Origin: Candidatus Poseidoniaceae archaeon
GTDB taxonomy: Archaea; Thermoplasmatota; Poseidoniia; Poseidoniales; Poseidoniaceae
DNA length: 15,454 bases
Direction: 5' to 3'
Assembly (NCBI GenBank): GCA_949373265.1
Contig: CASICT010000014.1
Location: 1 to 15,454 of the forward strand
In this document: piece by piece, positions 1 through 7,235 of the stretch
How positions within the stretch are numbered: the stretch's first letter is position 1
Layout of the letters: the number at the start of each line of letters is the position of its first letter
The notes under the pieces: model-generated
What the model was told of the DNA's origin: nothing
The model's input: only the letters and a program-made list of their open reading frames with translations
Databases searched by the model: none
Position numbers and translations under genes: made by a program

Positions 1-330
1 GTAATATTGAGAAGTTTCAATTCGACTCCTCTGATTTCACCGTGGTGTAATACATCATCATGAAGTGAGTTAATGGATTTCTCAACACTTTCAATTTCCG
101 AAAGTCCTGAGTTGTACCATATTTGCGCCCTCGATTCTGTCAGTGAGGGGTAGCGATTCTGCAATTTCCACTGAAGCTTGAATCGAATCATCGCCTGCAG
201 TATCATGCGACATAGAAATACCTGCCATCTTTACACCGAAAACCGCCATCGATAACAGAGACATCATCAATACTACGCCTGTTGCCAATAGCATCTGGCC
301 AGTGTCACTTCTTCTGGTCAAATGCATCAT
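1..330 (-). CDS. Pilin-like exported protein (C-terminus beyond window, one frameshift)
   Basis: Last visible gene of the pilus operon. The product begins MMHLTRRSDTGQ, a basic stretch followed by Gly-Gln and about 22 hydrophobic residues. This resembles an archaeal class III (prepilin peptidase) signal with cleavage between G and Q; that is inference, since no processing data exist. The ATG at 330 overlaps the upstream stop as ATGA, and GGGAG lies about 12 bases ahead; an in-frame ATG at 345 is the alternative. The uninterrupted frame stops at 91-93, but a one-base change in the CCCC run (147-150) opens a frame to the window edge. That repaired frame reads ...SLPSLTESRAQIWYNSGL... and then a charged helix-like stretch (SEIESVEKSINSLHDDV). 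It reads far more like protein than the short version does. It is probably a minor or major pilin delivered to the ATPase and platform proteins encoded just upstream. No named family is recognised. Confidence 0.7.
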
Positions 331-764
331 GAACCACGCTCCCATAAATCAAGACTAATTGTCCATAGGTGGTCATCTGCCGCAACTAATCCATGTACTG
401 TAACAGTACTAGAACCAGGATTAGCAACTTCGCCATAAGGCTGGGAGGTTCCAGAATCTTTAGCAAGCCAACAATTTGCTTCTGTACCAATTGCTAGATA
501 ATTTTGTACCAGTTCACATGCCTCATCCTTTTGACCAGCAGCAAGTAGTTCTGCCAATCTTGAATCATAATCCCCGTCACCTGAAGGGGTACCTAATCCC
601 AGATTTATGGCATCCTCGCCTGCGAAATGCATTTCTGCATCGATAGATAGGCTCGGTTCATCTGGAACATGGACGGTAATCAAAAATGCTGCAGTCATGA
701 AAAATAACCAAAACAATGTCAACATCTCTAGGATGTGAATTTGTGCGTTTTCATCATTCTGCAC
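327..764 (-). CDS. Small pilin-like membrane-anchored protein (145 aa)
   Basis: A 145-residue protein with a short polar N-terminus (QNDENAQIHILEM) running straight into one hydrophobic segment (about residues 15-31), then an acidic exported domain with two Cys (about residues 80 and 93). The start 'ENAQIHILE' plus a transmembrane helix resembles the 'AQ-H-LE' N-termini of small pseudopilin-like proteins in archaeal pilus operons; the comparison is from memory. I chose the GTG at 764 because GAGGTG (777-772) lies 7 bases ahead and overlaps the preceding gene's TGA. Reading in from further upstream would add 34 residues encoded inside the previous gene. It sits between the second platform protein and the distal pilin gene, with an ATGA overlap downstream, so it is probably a filament subunit or minor pilin. 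Function is inferred from position and N-terminal architecture only. Confidence 0.75.
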   Translation of the reverse strand: MQNDENAQIHILEMLTLFWLFFMTAAFLITVHVPDEPSLSIDAEMHFAGEDAINLGLGTPSGDGDYDSRLAELLAAGQKDEACELVQNYLAIGTEANCWLAKDSGTSQPYGEVANPGSSTVTVHGLVAADDHLWTISLDLWERGS

Positions 765-778
765 TTTTAAACACCTCA
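765..778 (-). promoter_or_regulatory. Ribosome binding site deciding a GTG start
   Basis: On the minus strand GAGGTG (777-772) overlaps the upstream TGA stop (778-776) and lies 7 bases before GTG (764-762). It supports translational coupling and a GTG start for the small pilin-like gene. Confidence 0.7.
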
Positions 779-2287
779 AGGTGAGAATGTTCCCGCTACT
801 GGCTTTAGTGCAGGTAGAGTCGTGATACCAATCAGATCTGGCGTGAATACAATAATGTTGAAACACAACATTGCCATCAAAATCATCATTCCAGAGTGTT
901 TCATTCCACTGCTAAACCTTCCAGTAGCCATCAATCCGGCCATTGAACCGTTTCCTAACGCTTGCATTGTAACACCATAATAGAAAATTGTCAGGAAGAA
1001 CAGTGGCTCGATATTACGGATAACCATGTTTCCTAATTGTTGGCCACCGCCTGCACTATCGTCATCGCTTGGTTCAGAGTTTGAACCCGCAATAGCTGGA
1101 ATGAAAACCTTAGCTAGTACAACAATAACACCTAGGAAAACACCGTAAGAAGTCCAGATAACCGAGATATATGAAGCGATAGTACGTTTTCTTTCACCTT
1201 CAAGGAATTTGATTTCACGGCTGTCATTTGCTGCTGTAACCAGAATATCGGAAATCTTACCACCTGCACGGTTTGCTTCTGAAATTAAAGATATAGCACG
1301 CATGACAAGTGGAGTTCCAACCCTTGCTGCGAACATTTCGATAACATCTCCGAATGAAACACCCCATGATAATTGGTCACTCATTTTTTTGACTTCGTGA
1401 TTCAGGGCACCGTATTCACTGGTCGCCAGCGTTTGAACTGCAACTGTCATAGACAGACCTCCCTTCCAATATTCAGCCAAGTCTCTTAAGAAATCGGGGA
1501 ACTTAGATTCCATTCGATCCGTGGTTACTTTGACGCGGTCCCAATAAAACGACGCTGGCCAGAAGGTAATGAACCAACCAAAGGCGAAGAAGTTCAGGAA
1601 GATTGTTGGTCTCAATGATAATCCTCCAAGATTAACTTCAGGGCCAATCCATTGTGATTTGTTATTCATGTATTCTGGGATTCCATCATAATAATCCATT
1701 TCAATTCGATATGATGCTTCTTGGACTAGTTCTTCTGAAAATATAACAACCTGATAACCCTCTCCTTTCTTCATATTGTCAATCTTCAATATACAGTCAT
1801 CGTCTTTAGCATAAGAATTACCATCATATCTTTCTAGTTCAACACCTAATGGGTCATTAATTCTAAAGGAATAATCGGATGGCACAGAAGTAGATATTGA
1901 ACAAGTTGCAACCAAAGGTTGATCGGGTGTAACATCGGTCAAATTTTCATCCATCCCAGGTACTTCAAACAGTTGACCTAACGAATTAAATTCAATCCAA
2001 CTATCTTCCGGCTCCAAAACTAGAACATCGGGTTGGTCTTTTAGTATTGAACAAGATTCGTTATCTGTAAATGAGGGGATATAGTTCATATCATATCCAC
2101 ATACTGAATTTACGAAAAGAGGCTGGCCATTTGGTGAAGTGGTGAAATGTGAGTTTGTCAACCAGAATGTGAATGATGCTAAACCAATGAAAATACTTAC
2201 TGCAAGTATTGCATACAACTTGGTAAGAGTTGAGTCGTCTTTGGGAAGATCGAGTTTGACTGTGATTTTCTCTTTCTTTTTCGCCAT
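776..2287 (-). CDS. Pilus platform protein, FlaJ/TadC-like (second copy), with large exported insertion
   Basis: A 503-residue integral membrane protein of the T2SS-F (GspF/PilC/FlaJ/TadC) family, the inner-membrane platform that works with the secretion ATPase to extrude a filament. TM1 is about residues 24-43. Residues about 45-220 form an exported domain with Cys at 63, 79, 129 and 165 and alternating beta-like stretches (for example SYRIEMDYYDG). TM2 is about 225-248. A cytoplasmic helical F domain follows, about 260-370 (FPDFLRDLAEYWKGGLSM, then AISLISEANRAGGKISDIL). Further TMs lie at about 373-398, 427-445 and 463-482. The start at 2287 (MAKKKEK) is set by GGAGGTGA (2299-2292), 7 bases from the GGAGG core; earlier GTG/ATG codons at 2305, 2302 and 2290 are in frame but lie on or before that site. 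The upstream gene stops at 2302, so the two are coupled. The exported domain between TM1 and TM2 is unusual compared with simple FlaJ proteins. Confidence 0.88.
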   Translation of the reverse strand: MAKKKEKITVKLDLPKDDSTLTKLYAILAVSIFIGLASFTFWLTNSHFTTSPNGQPLFVNSVCGYDMNYIPSFTDNESCSILKDQPDVLVLEPEDSWIEFNSLGQLFEVPGMDENLTDVTPDQPLVATCSISTSVPSDYSFRINDPLGVELERYDGNSYAKDDDCILKIDNMKKGEGYQVVIFSEELVQEASYRIEMDYYDGIPEYMNNKSQWIGPEVNLGGLSLRPTIFLNFFAFGWFITFWPASFYWDRVKVTTDRMESKFPDFLRDLAEYWKGGLSMTVAVQTLATSEYGALNHEVKKMSDQLSWGVSFGDVIEMFAARVGTPLVMRAISLISEANRAGGKISDILVTAANDSREIKFLEGERKRTIASYISVIWTSYGVFLGVIVVLAKVFIPAIAGSNSEPSDDDSAGGGQQLGNMVIRNIEPLFFLTIFYYGVTMQALGNGSMAGLMATGRFSSGMKHSGMMILMAMLCFNIIVFTPDLIGITTLPALKPVAGTFSP

Positions 2288-2301
2288 CATTTCACCTCCC
2301 A

Positions 2302-3321
2302 TCACATTTCTTGCTCTTTACTGGATGACCACACTAGGAATGCAAACATCACATGTATCATAGGGAGGGCTAACAATACGACAAAGTATAGCGTGCTCTC
2401 TTCCATTTGAGCACCAGCACCACTAACCCAGAACATAATGACAAGCATAACAATCAGGAACAGAGGCATTGCAACAGCGACTACGATATATGATTCAGCA
2501 AGCATAGCAAGTGATTCAAGGAAATCGTGTAACCGTGTACGGTTTTCACGCATGTAATGCTCAGCACGATTAAGGAAGTATAGCTTTAGTGAACCTCCTG
2601 CAGTCAATGTACCGACCATACCTTGGAAGAATTCTGTCATCCAGGGAGATGCTGCTCTATCTACAGACATTTTCATAGCGGTAAGCAAATCAAAACCAAG
2701 TAATGATACATCTCGATATATCATGGCTGAATCATATGCGATTTCCCCATAAATATCTTCATTCAATGCTAATGACCTGAAAATCTTGTGAGGTGTTGCA
2801 TTCGCAGCAGCCATTGCTGCGGTGTAAGATGCAGCATATGGTAGGTATTTCTCAAGAGTCTTGCCACGAAGATTAGCCGAACGTCCTGCTGCTCCCTTCA
2901 GGTATCTGAATGTTCCAAATGGGATTAAAAATCCAAGAAGAACAGGTAGCAAAACCTTGGCAAAGAATGGAAACTCCATGTATTTGAAATATGGACAGCC
3001 GTTGCTTTCCAAAGTTTCATCGACAAGGTCGGCATTCCAATATTCCCATTCGTAGCAGGCTACTGCTGTTGATGAATCTGCACGTGATTCGTACCAGTCA
3101 ACTAATCCGATATCTGGAATGAAAATCGCAGTAAGGAACATACCACAAATTATGGAAACAGCCATAGTTGTAACGAATACTTGAGCTAAATATACCTCTG
3201 GCATTACTGGTATATTTCCTTTAACCAGATTAGCGGATAGAACTTTATCCCTTCGCGCCTTTTTCTTGAAAGCCTTACCAAGAATTCGGTGACAAATCTT
3301 CTGCCAAGCAGTTAATTCCAT
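2302..3321 (-). CDS. Pilus platform protein, FlaJ/TadC-like (first copy)
   Basis: A 339-residue T2SS-F family membrane protein and partner of the ATPase encoded immediately upstream. A basic N-terminus (about 10-27, including KKKARR) precedes TM1 (about 42-69). An exported loop of about 48 residues follows, with Cys89 and Cys109 that could form a disulfide. TM2 is about 117-137. The cytoplasmic F domain spans about 155-262 (LEKYLPYAASYTAAMAAANATP, then FFQGMVGTLTAGGSLKLYFL). TM3 is about 266-290 and TM4 about 310-332. The start ATG at 3321 has GGAGGGG about 8 bases ahead. The gap from the ATPase gene is 34 bases, and the stop precedes the second platform gene's start by 14 bases. Two consecutive platform genes after one ATPase is the arrangement of Tad-type and related archaeal pili, in which the two probably form a heteromeric platform. 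Confidence 0.87.
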   Translation of the reverse strand: MELTAWQKICHRILGKAFKKKARRDKVLSANLVKGNIPVMPEVYLAQVFVTTMAVSIICGMFLTAIFIPDIGLVDWYESRADSSTAVACYEWEYWNADLVDETLESNGCPYFKYMEFPFFAKVLLPVLLGFLIPFGTFRYLKGAAGRSANLRGKTLEKYLPYAASYTAAMAAANATPHKIFRSLALNEDIYGEIAYDSAMIYRDVSLLGFDLLTAMKMSVDRAASPWMTEFFQGMVGTLTAGGSLKLYFLNRAEHYMRENRTRLHDFLESLAMLAESYIVVAVAMPLFLIVMLVIMFWVSGAGAQMEESTLYFVVLLALPMIHVMFAFLVWSSSKEQEM

Positions 3322-3355
3322 TCATCACCCCTCCTTCAATACATATTTACTGTAA

Positions 3356-4879
3356 TCAGCGAAGACCATCAACTCGTGCTAAAATCTCGTGAGGTCTTAC
3401 ATAGTATTCGGTAATAATTTGGCTAACTTGGTCAGCCTTACGGATATCATTCAGAACCATCCATTCTAGAATTCTCTTACGGGTTCGAAGTTCTCTTCGC
3501 ATCTCGTCTTGACTGTAGTTGATCTTAACCATAATCTTCTCTAGAACGTATGATTTACCTGAGAATATGAAGTCATCATTCGTTACATTCCAACGAAATA
3601 CCTCGTTAGTGATTATTTCCATAGAGTTAGGGTCTATACCTACAATTTCTACAATCTGCTTAGTTCTTCTAACACGTCGTCCGTTGATACGGGTCTGGAT
3701 CTGAATAACACAGCCTTCTAGAGCCGGTAATAATACACGAGGAATATCAATCGGTTTGTTCTCTAATCTGTGAACTAAAGATGCTACTGAATCAGCGTGC
3801 ACTGTTGAGTAAGCACAGTGTCCGGTGGCCATTGCTTGGAACAGAACATATGCTTCTGCACCACGGATCTCACCCACGATAATGTATTCAGGTCGCTCTC
3901 TGAGAGCAGCCTTTAGTAACTCGAATTCTCCGATTTCACCTTCATTGGATTCACCACCAAACCCTTGACGAGTTAATCCAGGAACCCAGTTAGGCTGAGG
4001 GATGTTAACTTCACGTGTAGATTCAATACTGACAATCTTCATCTGCCATGGGATGAAAATACACATTGCATTGAGTGTAGTGGTTTTACCAGACGCTGTA
4101 CCGCCTACGAAAAGAAGTGGAACTTCATTCTGGAATGCAACCCAAAGATAAGCCCCCATCAAGGAGGATAGAGTTCTGAATGCAATAATGTCACACGGAG
4201 AGAACGGGTCGTCCTTGAATCTTCGAATACAGAATGCGGAACCACGGGTTGAAACTTCTCGGCCGAGCTTCATGACAATTCTTGAACCATCCATCAATGT
4301 CGCATCCAGAAGTGGGCTTGCAACTGAAATGTGCTTACCACAACGTTGTGCTAATTTGATAACATAAGATTCCAATTCATGGTCCGTGTCCCAAGAACAG
4401 GTTGTTTCCACTGATTCGAACTTCCTGTGATATGCGAAAATTGGAACACCTGTTCCGTCACAGGATACGTCCTCAACGTTAGCATCGTTCATTAGAACGT
4501 CCATCTTTCCGTATCCGACCAAATCTCTTCTGAGATAGTAAAATAATTTGGATTTAGACTTCTTATTGATCTTCAATCCATATGCTTTGATGACTTTATC
4601 CATCGCAGTGCGAAGGTAAGCGGTTGGGTCTGCATCTATCTCTTCAACATTAACAGTCAAAGACCGAATGAAAATATCCAGAAGTTCATCTCGCCATTCC
4701 TGTTCTTTCTTGTTTAACGGAGGCTCGATAATCTGATAAATGACGTTTAGTGTCCTTTTGTCACGGACGATTCGAGCGAAAGCATGGGGTGGCATTACAG
4801 GATACTTGTCAAGTTCATCGTACATTGCACGTTGTTGACTACGCTGCCTCTTTTCGCCCCCTTCACGTTTTCTAGCCAT
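3356..4879 (-). CDS. Type IV filament / secretion ATPase (FlaI/TadA/VirB11-like)
   Basis: A 507-residue P-loop ATPase that drives assembly of the pilus. The N-terminal part (about 1-130) is charged and mostly helical. A middle domain (about 135-235) has the MDGSR and IRRF motifs common to this family. The Walker A loop is GGTASGKTT (259-267). The Asp-box-like segment is ESTREVNIPQPNW (286-298). The Walker B region ends in GEIRG (336-340) and the His box is GHCAYSTVHAD (353-363). All key residues are present, so it should be active. I start at ATG 4879 (MARKREGG); a G-rich stretch (4894-4888 on the minus strand) lies 8 bases ahead, and a GTG at 4909 would add ten residues. It is the first gene of the pilus operon, followed by two platform proteins and two pilin-like proteins. 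TadA-like or FlaI-like is hard to decide by eye; the absence of fla/arl accessory genes nearby argues for a pilus over an archaellum. Confidence 0.92.
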   Translation of the reverse strand: MARKREGGEKRQRSQQRAMYDELDKYPVMPPHAFARIVRDKRTLNVIYQIIEPPLNKKEQEWRDELLDIFIRSLTVNVEEIDADPTAYLRTAMDKVIKAYGLKINKKSKSKLFYYLRRDLVGYGKMDVLMNDANVEDVSCDGTGVPIFAYHRKFESVETTCSWDTDHELESYVIKLAQRCGKHISVASPLLDATLMDGSRIVMKLGREVSTRGSAFCIRRFKDDPFSPCDIIAFRTLSSLMGAYLWVAFQNEVPLLFVGGTASGKTTTLNAMCIFIPWQMKIVSIESTREVNIPQPNWVPGLTRQGFGGESNEGEIGEFELLKAALRERPEYIIVGEIRGAEAYVLFQAMATGHCAYSTVHADSVASLVHRLENKPIDIPRVLLPALEGCVIQIQTRINGRRVRRTKQIVEIVGIDPNSMEIITNEVFRWNVTNDDFIFSGKSYVLEKIMVKINYSQDEMRRELRTRKRILEWMVLNDIRKADQVSQIITEYYVRPHEILARVDGLR

Positions 4880-4944
4880 ATGTACAACCCCCCCTGACAC
4901 CCAAGACACAGTTCGGCTCGGTTATGACCTTTCTCCAATGCGGA

Positions 4945-4959
4945 GGGCCCTACGGGCCC
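4945..4959. other. Perfect GC hairpin (6-bp arms, 3-base loop)
   Basis: GGGCCC-tac-GGGCCC lies two bases past the stop of the UPF0200 gene (4962-4964) and about 65 bases ahead of the pilus ATPase start. It is the most stable short hairpin noticed in the window. It has no following T-run and no similarity to a known riboswitch. It could be a transcript 3' end stabiliser or a processing site separating the exporter/kinase genes from the pilus genes. That role is inference. Confidence 0.4.
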
Positions 4960-4961
4960 GC

Positions 4962-5507
4962 TCACAGACTCTTGAGCCAAGCGGTAACCGATTTTGTCAA
5001 TTCATCAATATCTGATTCATTTGGAAATATTTTATCTGCTTCTTCGATGAGAATATCCAATCCCCATCCTGTTTCCCTAGCGTCTCTTTTCTCTAAATCA
5101 GAAAGACCTCCATCCTCTGAACGAGCGCGCGAAACTACTCTCTCATACCTCAGATCTTTTGATGCTGTAATTGCGACAACTATGAACTCGTTATTCCAAT
5201 GGTTAGTGAACACTTCTCTCTCCGCAGTACCACGTAAACCTTCGATAAGTACTATTGAATTTTCAAGAAGTAAATCATCAACTGCCGCCGTTAGACGTTG
5301 CGCCAGAACATCATCGCCATGTTCCGCCCTCATCTGAGCCGCTACTTCGCCGAAAATATGCGGAGCCTCTGTAACTCCAAGGGCCTTCACTTGAGCTCTA
5401 ACCATGTCGCCCATAGAGCGCACTGGTATGCCTTGTGACGCTAATATTGTAGCAAACTCACCCTTACCCGCTGCAGGCAGGCCACTGACTGCAATTACTA
5501 GGCCCAT
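4962..5507 (-). CDS. UPF0200 family P-loop nucleotide kinase-like protein
   Basis: A 181-residue protein matching the archaeal UPF0200 family, related to adenylate and dephospho-CoA kinases. The P-loop is GLPAAGKGEF (9-18). A GDMVR segment at about 33-37 follows, where nucleotide kinases place the substrate-binding helix. An IEGLRG motif lies near 94. The lid-like region SRARSEDGGLSDLEKRDARE, followed by GWGLD and IEEADKIFPN near the C-terminus, is the family signature. The length is normal for UPF0200. The substrate has not been established for the family as far as I know, so I give no reaction beyond probable nucleotide binding or phosphotransfer. No strong ribosome binding site is seen. 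The gene follows the ABC permease by 18 bases on the same strand, so it is probably co-transcribed with it. Confidence 0.82.
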   Translation of the reverse strand: MGLVIAVSGLPAAGKGEFATILASQGIPVRSMGDMVRAQVKALGVTEAPHIFGEVAAQMRAEHGDDVLAQRLTAAVDDLLLENSIVLIEGLRGTAEREVFTNHWNNEFIVVAITASKDLRYERVVSRARSEDGGLSDLEKRDARETGWGLDILIEEADKIFPNESDIDELTKSVTAWLKSL

Positions 5508-5525
5508 GTTAGACTCGGAATGGTT

Positions 5526-7223
5526 TCAATTGTTGAACTCTGCCCTTCCCCACTTGCGGTCAAGCAGTTTCATCAACACAATTGATGCTGCCACCAGGCC
5601 AACACTAACCCAGAGTATTCCTTTGAATCCAGCAGCAACTCGATCATCATCGAAAACAGCGGCTTCAGCATTCAATCCTTTATCTCCAACTTGGCCAGCC
5701 CAATTCTCATAAAATGAGACATCGCCTTGAGTGAATGAAAGAAGGAATAGAGACAATAATGGAATTACCGTTCCCAGCCAAAACCAAGCCATGATCTTAG
5801 CATCAAATATTGCTTTGTTAGGAGCCAATCCCATCAAAAATGCAGTCAGACAAACGATGTAGATGCTATTTGCCATCATTACGATTAAGCCTACCGGAAG
5901 TACTGCCCACTCGTCAAGTTTCCAAGCCATCAAGCAAAGGAAAATAACTGAAATCCAAGTTGTAGCTAAAAAGTAAACAGTAACTTTAGCACGTATTAAT
6001 TGGGGTACGCTCAAGGGTAAACCGTTCATGTGCTCGGGAGAATCTAAAGCGGTAAGCCATGAATAGAAGTTGAATCCAAAGAAGCCGAGGAATGGAGCGT
6101 AAGATAACAAATTTATCGGGATTGGTGCTTCGGCAAAATCAACTAACCATGCCATTAGTAAAAGAACGATAAGAGGTACTGAATAAGATACTATCATCTT
6201 CTTTAGAGAGCCTGAACGAATCAAATCAACCGCTTCTTTCGCAACAAGAAGGCGGAGTGGGCCATTGCCTAGGAACTTGAGTCGATTCCATGCAGGAATC
6301 AGAATTTCTTTCTTTGAAACCGTCTTAACTTCAAAATCATCTCGGACTAATCTTGAAGCTATCCATGCCAAAAATATCGATGCAAAAAGCGCAGGTATTG
6401 CGATTAGGATTGCATTTGGTTGTTGGGTTGCAAGACCCCATAGTAAGTACTGCCTTGGAATAAGCCCTAAACCCAAGGCTGTACCCAATCCAATAACGAA
6501 GATTGGAGTGAGTCGGCTGAACCAGCCACCCATTAGCCATATTGAAGAAGCAATGAAAGAGAAAGCGAGACCTTGAGCTAGGGTAACCACCATCGCAATC
6601 CAAGTCCGAGGCAGACTACTAAGTTCCAGAGGTGTGCTAACCGAAGTGAAGTTTTCTAAGATAATTCCAATAGCCATTCCTGAAATTACTGGAGTTAATA
6701 TCAGCATTACGTAATATGATAAATCCTTCATGTAATACGCGAAATGCGCAGTAGAATTGGTCAATGGCTGAAGGGCCGGTGATGCTAAAATGTAATTCTT
6801 AGTTCCAGTTCTAGCCAGCACTTTCTCTCGCCCTAGGAATGCAAATGAACCCATTCCTAAACTGAACAATAACAACGGAAGGTGCAAACCAATTCGCATT
6901 TCTTCCCAAGAGAAAGTCTTGTTTTCGGAAATTGCATCTGCCCCTTGAGCAGCCCCCTCTCCAACTAAGAATTGCAAACCAATGGTTGCAACCATAGTGA
7001 CTAAGGCCACCAATAGTGGGAATAATAGAATTCTTCGTTTCTTTGCAAAGTCTAAATTTTCACGAAACTCTTCGATGAACATTACTTTGAAAGTTGCCTT
7101 GAATGCATCGAAGCCAACCAGTGGAGTATTGAGATGTGCACCACCACCTGCTGAACCTAGATTATCCGGTACCGATGCGCCCGAAGCATCGGACCAATCT
7201 CGACTCGTAATCGTTGCAGGCAG
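5526..7223 (-). CDS. ABC exporter permease, about 12 TM segments (apparent CTG start)
   Basis: Large polytopic membrane protein with about 12 hydrophobic segments and short polar loops, encoded directly after an ABC ATPase; it is most likely the ABC-2-like transmembrane half of that exporter. The first ATG in frame is at 7082 (518 residues). However, the frame stays open upstream and reads as protein (PATITSRDWSDASG, later TPLVGFDAFKATF). There is no ATG, GTG or TTG in that extension. CTG at 7223-7221 is 7 bases after GGAGG (7235-7231), giving 565 residues with a hydrophilic cytoplasmic leader of about 64 residues before TM1. I therefore annotate the CTG start as the likely one. The length suggests two six-TM halves fused in one chain. 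The substrate cannot be read from the sequence; lipid, polyketide-like compound or peptide export are all possible. The ABC stop (7226-7228) is 2 bases before the CTG, so the two genes are coupled. Confidence 0.75.
   Translation of the reverse strand: MPATITSRDWSDASGASVPDNLGSAGGGAHLNTPLVGFDAFKATFKVMFIEEFRENLDFAKKRRILLFPLLVALVTMVATIGLQFLVGEGAAQGADAISENKTFSWEEMRIGLHLPLLLFSLGMGSFAFLGREKVLARTGTKNYILASPALQPLTNSTAHFAYYMKDLSYYVMLILTPVISGMAIGIILENFTSVSTPLELSSLPRTWIAMVVTLAQGLAFSFIASSIWLMGGWFSRLTPIFVIGLGTALGLGLIPRQYLLWGLATQQPNAILIAIPALFASIFLAWIASRLVRDDFEVKTVSKKEILIPAWNRLKFLGNGPLRLLVAKEAVDLIRSGSLKKMIVSYSVPLIVLLLMAWLVDFAEAPIPINLLSYAPFLGFFGFNFYSWLTALDSPEHMNGLPLSVPQLIRAKVTVYFLATTWISVIFLCLMAWKLDEWAVLPVGLIVMMANSIYIVCLTAFLMGLAPNKAIFDAKIMAWFWLGTVIPLLSLFLLSFTQGDVSFYENWAGQVGDKGLNAEAAVFDDDRVAAGFKGILWVSVGLVAASIVLMKLLDRKWGRAEFNN
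7168..7195. repeat. Inverted repeat inside the 5' end of the permease gene
   Basis: Arms GGTACCGATGC (7168-7178) and GCATCGGACC (7186-7195) pair over ten bases with one bulged base around a 7-base loop. The hairpin begins about 25 bases after the apparent CTG start. It could slow ribosomes near the start codon. Equally, if translation really begins at ATG 7082, it would sit in a structured leader. Confidence 0.45.
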
Positions 7224-7235
7224 AACTATTCCTCC
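7221..7235 (-). promoter_or_regulatory. Ribosome binding site before a CTG start codon
   Basis: On the minus strand GGAGG (7235-7231) is followed by a 7-base spacer containing the ABC ATPase stop codon (TAG 7228-7226), then CTG (7223-7221). The spacing is ideal and the CTG is in frame with the permease. There is no other initiator within 140 bases in that frame. Confidence 0.55.

Noticed and set aside
3356..4909. Archaellum (fla/arl) operon
   Set aside because: The ATPase and platform proteins could suggest FlaI/FlaJ, but there are two platform genes, no archaellin and no FlaF/G/H-type accessory genes in the visible part.
4924..5337. Plus-strand open frame of 137 codons
   Set aside because: Antisense to the UPF0200 gene; Ser-rich shadow with no motifs.
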